Assembly (NCBI GenBank): GCA_012514545.1
Contig: JAAZAC010000081.1
Span: 1-5,399, forward strand
Length of the DNA: 5,399 nt
Reading direction: 5' to 3'
From: Actinomycetales bacterium
Lineage (GTDB): Bacteria; Actinomycetota; Actinomycetes; Actinomycetales; Cellulomonadaceae
Position 1 is the stretch's first letter. Every line of letters starts with the position of its first letter. The notes beneath the pieces were generated by a model. That model did not search any database. It was not told the origin of the DNA and was given only the letters and a program-made list of their open reading frames with translations. Made by a program: the position numbers and the translations under genes. Below, one piece after another: positions 1 to 4,695 of the stretch.

Positions 1-48
1 CCGGGCCGCGCTGGAGCCGGGCCGCGCGGGCACCGGGCCGCGCTAGAG
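1..48. repeat. Three-copy 16-bp tandem repeat at the 3' end of the Nudix gene
   Basis: The 10-mer CCGGGCCGCG occurs at 1-10, 17-26 and 33-42, each followed by a 6-nt spacer (CTGGAG, CGGGCA, CTAGAG). This gives three head-to-tail 16-bp units. Units 1 and 3 differ at one base only. The last unit runs over the Nudix stop codon (43-45, TAG on the minus strand). The array touches the window edge, so its true copy number is unknown. Arms at 24-29 and 38-43 could pair as a 6-bp GC stem with an 8-nt loop, so a role in ending the minus-strand transcript is possible, but no T-run is visible. The repeat is certain; any function is inference. Confidence 0.8.
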
Positions 49-726
49 GGGGACCAGGACCGTCCGGGTCGCGTCCCACGGCTCGGCCCAGCCGAGCGCG
101 TCGAGCAGGCGGTCGAGGACGAGGGCGGTGAACCCCCAGACGAGGTGGTCGCCGTCGTCGTGGGGCACGAGGAAGGCCGGGCCCACCTCCGCGGGGCGGG
201 GCCGCCCGACGACGGTGGCGGGCAGCAGCGCGGTGCGGCGGTGCACGGGGTCCACGAGGTCCGCGACGGGGGCGCGGAAGACGGTGGCGGACTCGCCGTG
301 GTCGACGACGCCGACGGGGGAGGGCCGGGCCCACCACGCGAGGACCGGCACCACGACGTGGTTGCTCACGTGCACCGGCAGCTCGCCCAGCGCGCCGAGC
401 ACCTCGACGCCGGCCGGGTCGAGGCCGGTCTCCTCGGCGGCCTCGCGCAGCGCCGCCGCCTCGGGGCCGTCGTCGCCGGGGTCGAGGCGGCCGCCCGGGA
501 AGGCGACCTGGCCGGGGTGGTGGGCGAGCGAGGCGGCGCGCCCCACGAGCAGGAGGTCGAGGTCGGCGGGCACCCGCGGCGTCGCGTGCTCGGCCGGGCG
601 GTCGTCGAGCGCACCGAAGAGCACGAGCACGGCGGCCGGGCGCGGGTGCCCGGAGACGCGCGGCAGGTCCGGCCACGCGAGACCGCGGGCCGCGAGCGCC
701 GCCAGCTCGGCGCGGGGGCCGGTCAC
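43..726 (-). CDS. Nudix hydrolase, CoA-pyrophosphatase (NudL-like) type
   Basis: This 227-residue protein probably cleaves a pyrophosphate bond in CoA, its derivatives or a related nucleoside diphosphate in the cytoplasm, using Mg2+ or Mn2+. Residues 55-102 carry the CoA-pyrophosphatase signature: a VGR..SLAHHPGQVAFPGG stretch (61-79) runs into the Nudix box, with catalytic-helix residues R94, E95, E98 and E99 and then TGL. The usual Glu before the REXXEE helix is Asp here and the preceding loop is one residue longer, as I recall for this subfamily. A WGFTA segment (197-201) near the C-terminus also fits. The start is GTG at 726, with GAGGA six bases upstream. It overlaps the stop of the upstream MerR gene by 4 nt (GTGA), which implies translational coupling. 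The family call is strong. The exact substrate is inferred, and other nucleotide pyrophosphates remain possible. Confidence 0.9.
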   Translation of the reverse strand: MTGPRAELAALAARGLAWPDLPRVSGHPRPAAVLVLFGALDDRPAEHATPRVPADLDLLLVGRAASLAHHPGQVAFPGGRLDPGDDGPEAAALREAAEETGLDPAGVEVLGALGELPVHVSNHVVVPVLAWWARPSPVGVVDHGESATVFRAPVADLVDPVHRRTALLPATVVGRPRPAEVGPAFLVPHDDGDHLVWGFTALVLDRLLDALGWAEPWDATRTVLVPL

Positions 727-1073
727 GACGCGTCCTCGCCCGCCTCGTGGCGGGCGAGGCGCGCCTCGGCCTCCGCGAGACGTCCCTCGAGGTCGGCGAC
801 CTGGTCCTGGAGCGCGAGCACGCGGCGCACGCCCGGGAGCGTCACGCCGTCGGCGGTCAGCTCGAGGACCTCCCGCAGCCGGTGGATCTGGCGGCGGGTG
901 TAGCGCCGCTGGTTGCCCTCGGAGCGCCCGGGCCGGACGACGTCCTGCTCGTCCAGGCGGCGCAGCTGGGCCACCGGGACGCCCAGGAGCTGGGCGACCT
1001 GGCCGACCGTGTACAGGGCCGCGTCGACGTCGTCGAGCTCGACCGGCTCACGACCCCGTTGCCGCTCGCCCAT
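723..1073 (-). CDS. MerR-family transcriptional regulator, HspR-like
   Basis: A small DNA-binding protein (116 residues). Residues 20-46 (LYTVGQVAQLLGV onward) form the MerR-type helix-turn-helix. Residues 50-66, including GNQRRYTRRQI, form the wing. Residues 77-88 (VTLPGVRRVLAL) resemble the segment after the wing in HspR. Residues 90-110 are a heptad-like, charged dimerization coiled coil. There is no cysteine, so metal or thiol sensing of the classic MerR kind is unlikely, and no ligand-binding domain follows the coiled coil. I chose the ATG at 1073 because GGGAGG (1084-1089) sits 10 nt upstream. A GTG at 1106 would overlap the glycosidase stop as GTGA and add 11 residues, but those codons include GCA, GGA, GGT and AGG, which look non-coding here. 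The gene lies 29 nt behind the glycosidase gene and overlaps the Nudix gene. Its target is unknown; self-regulation or control of the glycosidase is inference. Confidence 0.88.
   Translation of the reverse strand: MGERQRGREPVELDDVDAALYTVGQVAQLLGVPVAQLRRLDEQDVVRPGRSEGNQRRYTRRQIHRLREVLELTADGVTLPGVRRVLALQDQVADLEGRLAEAEARLARHEAGEDAS
734..759 (-). promoter_or_regulatory. 11-bp hairpin sequestering the Nudix ribosome-binding site
   Basis: Positions 734-744 (CCTCGCCCGCC) and 749-759 (GGCGGGCGAGG) are perfect reverse complements around a 4-nt loop. In the minus-strand mRNA this GC-rich stem covers the last codons of the MerR gene. Its 3' arm includes the GAGG of the Nudix Shine-Dalgarno sequence (GAGGA, 733-737), just before the GTG start at 726. 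Ribosomes finishing the MerR gene would melt it, so it fits a translational-coupling switch. The pairing is seen directly; the regulatory role is inferred. Confidence 0.6.
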
Positions 1074-1083
1074 CGCGTGCCTA

Positions 1084-1089
1084 CCTCCC
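1084..1089 (-). promoter_or_regulatory. Ribosome-binding site of the MerR gene
   Basis: On the minus strand this reads GGGAGG, 10 nt before the ATG at 1073. It decides between that ATG and the upstream GTG at 1106, whose nearest purine run (GGGGAG, 1119-1124) is weaker and 12 nt away. Confidence 0.6.
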
Positions 1090-1102
1090 GGTGCGCCCTC
1101 GC

Positions 1103-3274
1103 TCACGTCCGTGCGGACTCCCCATCGTCCCATCCGTGCGCGGCGCACGTCGTCGACCCGCCGTCGGTGCACAGACGCAGGTCGTCCGGCAGGCCCCGCA
1201 CCTCCACGCCGTCGGTGGTCGCGACGAGCTCGACGCGCGCGGTGCCGAGCGGCAGGCCGTCGACCCGGACCGGCGCGACGGCGGCCGGTGCCGCGTGGAC
1301 GCACACCTCGCCGTGCGGCAGGCACGCGTCGAGGCCGAGCGCGGCGCGGACGAGCTCGTACGGCGCGGCGGCCGCCCACGCCTGCGGCGAGCACGACGTC
1401 GGGTAGGGGACCGGCACGGGCTTGTCGTCGGCGTCGAACCCGCAGAAGAGTTCCGGCAGCCGGCCGCGGTAGGCGCGGACGGCGCGCAGCAGCCCGGCGA
1501 CGACGCGCTCGGCGTGCTCGGCGAGCCCGTACCGGGCGAGGCCCGACGCCGCGAGCGTCGTGTCGTGCGGCCAGACCGTGCCCGTGTGGTAGCCGACGGG
1601 GTTGTACGTGGCCGACGACGCGGCGAGCGTGCGCAGGCCGAAGCCGGTGAATATGTCCGGCGACAGGAGCGCGTCGGCCACCTGGGGCGCCCGCTCGCGC
1701 GGCACGATGCCGGTCCACAGGCAGTGGCCCATGTTCGACGCCAGCGCGTCCACCGGCCGCTTGTCCCGGTCGAGCGCGAGCGCGTACCAGCCGCGCTCGG
1801 GGAGCCAGAACGCGTCGTCGAACGCCCGCCGCAGCGCGGACGCCCGCTCGCGCCACGTCGCCGCGCCGCGGCCCTCCTCGAGCACCTCGGCGAGGTGCGC
1901 GCGGGCGAGGTAGGCCGCGTACGCGTAGCCCTGCACCTCGGCGAGGGCGATGGGCGCCCGCGCGGGCGTGCCGTCGGCGAAGGCGATGGCGTCGTGGCTG
2001 TCCTTCCAGCCCTGGTTGACGAGCCCACGGTCCGTGCGGCGCTGGTACTCGAGGAACCCGTCGCCGTCGCGGTCGCCGCGGGTGAGCATCCAGTCGAGGG
2101 CCGCGTCGACCGCCGGCAGGAGCGCGGCGACGGCGTCCCGCGGCGCGCCCCAGCGCAGCGCGCGGTCGACGAGCACGACGAACAGCGGGGTCGCGTCGAC
2201 CGAGCCGTAGTAGACCGAGGAGCCGCCCAGGGCCAGCTCGTGGTCCATGCCGAGCCGCACCTCGTGGAGGATCTTGCCCGGCTCCTCCTCCGTCATCGGG
2301 TCGTCGCGCCGGCCCTGCAGGCGCGCGAGCGTGCGCAGCGTGCCGAGCGCGAGGGAGGGCGCGAACGGCATCGCCATCCAGCTCGTCAGCAGGGAGTCGC
2401 GCCCGAAGAGCGCCATGAACCACGGGGCGCCCGCGGCGACGACGTCGTCCTCGGGGTGGGCGGCGTCGACGATGCGCAGCGCGCCGAGGTCGCGCTCGGT
2501 GCGGTCGAGCGCGGTCTGGAGCGTGGGGTCGCCCGTGTAGACGTCGGCCGACGCCTGGCGCCAGCTGCGCATCCGGCGGGCGGCGGGCGCGGACTCGACC
2601 GGGCGGTCCACCGGGAACGCCGCCTCGAGCTCGTCGTCCCCGAGGCTCGGGCGGACCTCGACGGTGGTGGTCCACGACCCGTGCGGCGGGACGACGGCGC
2701 GCATGGTCAGGCCCGCGATCGTGGCGTCCGCGCCGGGCGCCGCGATGCGGACCCCCCGCCGGGACCCGGCCCGCTCGACCCACAGCACGAGGTTGTCGCC
2801 GACGGCGCGGCGCCCCACGCGCTGGGGCCGGACCCCGCGCGCGGCCTTGACCTCGAAGAGGTCGGCGAAGTCCGCGTCGACCTCGAGGTGGAGCTGCACC
2901 CCGGCCGCCTCGGTCGCGAAGTTCCGCAGCGTGATGTCCTCGCGCAGGCCGCTGCCGACGAGGCGGCGCCGCTCGACGACGAGGGTCGGGTCGGTCCGGT
3001 CGGGCCGCGGGGCGGCGCGACCCACGAACGTGGTCTCGAACGGCTCGGCGGGGATCGCCGTCAGGGGGTCGACGGGGTGGCCGTCGACCTCGAGCCGCCA
3101 CGTCGAGAGCACGCGCGTGTCCTCGACGAAGAGCCCCTGGGCCTGCTCGGGCTCGATGTCGCCGGACGGCGAGCTGACGCAGAACGCGGTGCCCGCGACG
3201 AGCGTCGTGCCGGGCTCCGACGGGTCGACGCCCGCCGGCGCGACGCCGGTCGCGGCGAGCCGGTCCCCCTCCAT
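1103..3274 (-). CDS. Glycogen-debranching-type glycosidase (amylo-alpha-1,6-glucosidase family)
   Basis: A 723-residue cytoplasmic glycoside hydrolase (no signal peptide), expected to hydrolyse alpha-glucosidic bonds, perhaps 1,6-branches of glycogen or a related glucoside. Residues ~25-215 match the beta-rich N-terminal domain of bacterial debranching proteins (GDE_N_bis type; FVEDTRVLS at 49-57). Residues ~250-645 form the (alpha/alpha)6 barrel, with ALFGRDSLLTSWM (288-300), DRDGDGFLEY (401-410, an acidic Ca-loop-like turn), LVNQGWKDSHDA (418-429), NMGHCLWTGI (514-523), YNPVGYHTGTVWPHD (557-571) and LPELFCGF (606-613). By analogy with GH63-like enzymes, D425 and E608 are my candidates for the catalytic acid and base. 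A ~70-residue beta-rich tail follows and holds four of the eight cysteines. The start at 3274 has GGGAGGA seven bases upstream; the reading frame is open further upstream, but that stretch lies in the promoter region. It heads the operon and diverges from a glycosyltransferase. The substrate is not determined. Confidence 0.9.
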   Translation of the reverse strand: MEGDRLAATGVAPAGVDPSEPGTTLVAGTAFCVSSPSGDIEPEQAQGLFVEDTRVLSTWRLEVDGHPVDPLTAIPAEPFETTFVGRAAPRPDRTDPTLVVERRRLVGSGLREDITLRNFATEAAGVQLHLEVDADFADLFEVKAARGVRPQRVGRRAVGDNLVLWVERAGSRRGVRIAAPGADATIAGLTMRAVVPPHGSWTTTVEVRPSLGDDELEAAFPVDRPVESAPAARRMRSWRQASADVYTGDPTLQTALDRTERDLGALRIVDAAHPEDDVVAAGAPWFMALFGRDSLLTSWMAMPFAPSLALGTLRTLARLQGRRDDPMTEEEPGKILHEVRLGMDHELALGGSSVYYGSVDATPLFVVLVDRALRWGAPRDAVAALLPAVDAALDWMLTRGDRDGDGFLEYQRRTDRGLVNQGWKDSHDAIAFADGTPARAPIALAEVQGYAYAAYLARAHLAEVLEEGRGAATWRERASALRRAFDDAFWLPERGWYALALDRDKRPVDALASNMGHCLWTGIVPRERAPQVADALLSPDIFTGFGLRTLAASSATYNPVGYHTGTVWPHDTTLAASGLARYGLAEHAERVVAGLLRAVRAYRGRLPELFCGFDADDKPVPVPYPTSCSPQAWAAAAPYELVRAALGLDACLPHGEVCVHAAPAAVAPVRVDGLPLGTARVELVATTDGVEVRGLPDDLRLCTDGGSTTCAAHGWDDGESART

Positions 3275-3281
3275 GCGGTGG

Positions 3282-3288
3282 TCCTCCC
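3282..3288 (-). promoter_or_regulatory. Ribosome-binding site of the debranching-type glycosidase
   Basis: The minus strand reads GGGAGGA, seven bases before the ATG at 3274. This fixes the start, although the frame stays open upstream as far as 3493. Confidence 0.7.
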
Positions 3289-3310
3289 GGGGTCGTCCTC
3301 CAACGTTCGG

Positions 3311-3319
3311 TGCTATAAA
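3311..3319 (+). promoter_or_regulatory. Extended -10 promoter element for the glycosyltransferase
   Basis: The sequence TGC-TATAAA fits an extended -10 (TGn followed by five of six bases of TATAAT). Transcription would begin near 3326, leaving a leader of about 44 nt that contains the AAGGAGG ribosome-binding site. No good -35 lies 16-19 bp upstream, which is tolerable for extended -10 promoters. A perfect TTGACA at 3332-3337 has no partner -10 and lies downstream, so it is not part of this promoter. Confidence 0.45.
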
Positions 3320-3352
3320 CATGCTAGTGCCTTGACAGGAAACTTCATGCAG

Positions 3353-3362
3353 AAGGAGGAGG
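3353..3362 (+). promoter_or_regulatory. Strong ribosome-binding site of the glycosyltransferase
   Basis: AAGGAGGAGG lies directly before the gene. The second GGAGG (3358-3362) is seven bases from the ATG at 3370, which is ideal. The in-frame TTG at 3364 would leave only 1-4 bases. This site supports the long N-terminus over a start at the catalytic domain, where no comparable site is seen. Confidence 0.75.
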
Positions 3363-3369
3363 TTTGGGG

Positions 3370-4602
3370 ATGGCGGAGGTGGACGGAGGCGCCGCCCTGC
3401 TCGACGGTGGTGCGTCGGCGCTGGAGGAGATCGCGCCGACGACGCGGGGCGCGGCGTCCGCAGGGGGACTGGCCACGTCGAACGGTGCGCCACGGCAGGG
3501 CCGGGACACCCGGCCCGGGCGGCGCGGCGGGTCCGAGGGCGGGCCCCTGCGGATCGCGATGATCGCCCCGCCGTGGTTCGAGCTCCCGCCCCGCGGCTAC
3601 GGCGGCACGGAGGCCGTCGTCGCCGCCCTCGTCGACCAGCTCGTCGCCCGCGGCCACCACGTCACGCTCATCGGCGCCGGCCGGCACCGCACCGCCGCCC
3701 AGCGCTTCGTGCGCGTCTTCGACGAGGCGCCGTCGTCCGAGCTCGGCGACCCGATGCCCGAGGTCATCCACGCCGCCGCGGCGGACGTCGCCATCCGCGC
3801 CCTGGACGTCGACGTCGTGCACGACAACTCCCTCGCCGGCCCGCTGCTCGCGCGCGGCCGGGACGTGCCGACCGTCGTCACGATGCACGGGCCCGTCACG
3901 GGGCGGCAGGGCGAGTACTACGAGCGGCTCGGCCGCGCCGTCCACCTCGTCGCGATCTCCGAGGCGCAGCGGCGCATCAACCCGCGGCTGCACTGGGTCG
4001 ACACCGTGCACAACGCGATCGACGTGCGGTCGTTCCCGTTCCGCGCCCGCAAGGACGACTACGTCCTGTGGCTCGGCCGGTTCAGCCCCGACAAGGGCGC
4101 CCACATCGCCATCGACGCCGCGCGGGCGGCCGGCCGCCGCATCGTGCTGGCCGGCAAGCTCAACGAGGCGCCCGAGCGCGCCTACTTCGAGGAGGCCGTG
4201 CGGCCGCGCCTCGGCCCGGACGCGGAGTACGTGGGCGAGGCCGACGCCACGCTCAAGCGCGAGCTGTTCGCCGGCGCCCGCTGCCTCGTCTTCCCGATCC
4301 AGTGGGAGGAGCCCTTCGGCATGGTCATGATCGAGGCGATGGCGTGCGGCACGCCCGTCGTCGCCACGCGGCGCGGCAGCGTGCCCGAGGTGGTCGCCCA
4401 CGGCCGGACCGGCATCGTCGTCGACTCCGTCGACGAGGTGGCGGCGGCCATCGGCCGGGCCGAGGAGCTCGACCCGGCGGCCGCCCGCGCGCACGTGGCT
4501 GCCCGGTTCGACCTCACGGTCATGGGCGCGGGCTACGAGCGCGCCTACCGCGGCGTGCTCGAGCGGGAGGGCGAGCGGACGCGCCGCCTCCTGGCGAGCT
4601 GA
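3370..4602 (+). CDS. GT4-family glycosyltransferase with N-terminal extension
   Basis: A 410-residue retaining, GT-B fold transferase that moves sugar from a nucleotide-sugar donor to an unidentified acceptor. The N-terminal Rossmann domain begins at LRIAMIAPPW (60-69) with the glycine-rich loop PPRGYGGTE (73-81). The C-terminal donor domain has LGRFSPDKG (235-243), then EPFGMVMIEAMACGTPVV, which contains the EX7E pair E314/E322 typical of GT4. There are no membrane segments or signal peptide. Residues 1-58 are an extra, low-complexity Gly/Ala-rich then Arg/Gly-rich segment; most GT4 proteins begin almost at the LRIAMI strand. The start is fixed by AAGGAGGAGG. The gene diverges from the debranching-type glycosidase, so a role in making the glycan or glycoside that enzyme degrades is plausible but unproven. 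Glycogen-synthase-like activity is a possibility; capsule or compatible-solute synthesis are alternatives. Confidence 0.92.
   Translation: MAEVDGGAALLDGGASALEEIAPTTRGAASAGGLATSNGAPRQGRDTRPGRRGGSEGGPLRIAMIAPPWFELPPRGYGGTEAVVAALVDQLVARGHHVTLIGAGRHRTAAQRFVRVFDEAPSSELGDPMPEVIHAAAADVAIRALDVDVVHDNSLAGPLLARGRDVPTVVTMHGPVTGRQGEYYERLGRAVHLVAISEAQRRINPRLHWVDTVHNAIDVRSFPFRARKDDYVLWLGRFSPDKGAHIAIDAARAAGRRIVLAGKLNEAPERAYFEEAVRPRLGPDAEYVGEADATLKRELFAGARCLVFPIQWEEPFGMVMIEAMACGTPVVATRRGSVPEVVAHGRTGIVVDSVDEVAAAIGRAEELDPAAARAHVAARFDLTVMGAGYERAYRGVLEREGERTRRLLAS
3498..3516 (+). other. 8-bp GC hairpin inside the glycosyltransferase N-terminal extension
   Basis: GGGCCGGG (3498-3505) and CCCGGCCC (3509-3516) are perfect inverted arms around a 3-nt loop. 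They lie at about codons 43-49, just before the catalytic domain. The sequence is coding, so this may only reflect Arg/Gly/Pro codons in a GC-rich genome. A pausing or attenuation role cannot be excluded. Confidence 0.35.
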
Positions 4603-4645
4603 CCCGCCCGCCGGTGCGCGAAGGTCCCGTGACGATGCCGTGGGT

Positions 4646-4661
4646 GCCCGGTGGTCCGGGC
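4646..4661. terminator. Possible hairpin terminator between the glycosyltransferase and dxs
   Basis: GCCCGG (4646-4651) and CCGGGC (4656-4661) form a perfect 6-bp stem with a 4-nt loop, 44 nt after the glycosyltransferase stop. No U-tract follows, so it is at best a weak, actinobacterial-style terminator. It sits just upstream of the proposed dxs promoter, which suits a boundary between two transcription units. Confidence 0.25.
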
Positions 4662-4683
4662 GGTGCCGCGGCGGGGCAGACCG

Positions 4684-4689
4684 TACGAT
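4684..4689 (+). promoter_or_regulatory. -10 element of a leaderless dxs transcript
   Basis: TACGAT fits the actinobacterial TANNNT -10 and ends six bases before the dxs ATG at 4696, so transcription should begin at or next to the A of that codon. No Shine-Dalgarno sequence lies in the preceding 20 bases. Both facts are what leaderless genes show. No clear -35 is visible. Confidence 0.5.
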
Positions 4690-4695
4690 GACCGG

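Larger units (their letters stand above)
3275..3369. promoter_or_regulatory. Divergent intergenic control region
   Basis: This 95-bp region separates the start codons of the minus-strand operon and the plus-strand glycosyltransferase. Its middle (about 3301-3350) is clearly more AT-rich than anything else in the window. Both transcription units must be driven from it or from inside the opposing gene. It holds an extended -10 for the plus strand and a direct repeat TGCTA at 3311-3315 and 3322-3326, spaced 11 bp. I could not pick a convincing minus-strand promoter; TATAGC, the complement of 3312-3317, is a weak candidate. Confidence 0.6.

Noticed and set aside
723..3101. A 792-codon minus-strand frame ending in the MerR protein, suggesting a giant fusion
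   Set aside because: Only the last 116 residues match a family. The upstream part is an Arg/Pro/Ala-rich out-of-frame reading of the glycosidase, and the MerR part has its own ribosome-binding site.
3347..3380. An ATG at 3347 as an alternative start for a plus-strand gene
   Set aside because: Its frame is not that of the glycosyltransferase, and its first codons are the ribosome-binding site itself.
3275..3493. A 73-residue N-terminal extension of the debranching-type glycosidase
   Set aside because: It would start inside the opposing glycosyltransferase gene and cross the intergenic region. The ATG at 3274 has an excellent ribosome-binding site and the extension is low-complexity.
128..3562. 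A 1144-codon plus-strand open frame opposite the three minus-strand genes
   Set aside because: It is antisense to three genes with clear family motifs, is Arg/Ala-rich with no recognisable domain, and has no plausible ribosome-binding site. Such frames arise from lack of stops in GC-rich DNA.
4688..4690. An ATG eight bases before the dxs start
   Set aside because: It is out of frame with dxs, has no ribosome-binding site and overlaps the proposed -10 box.
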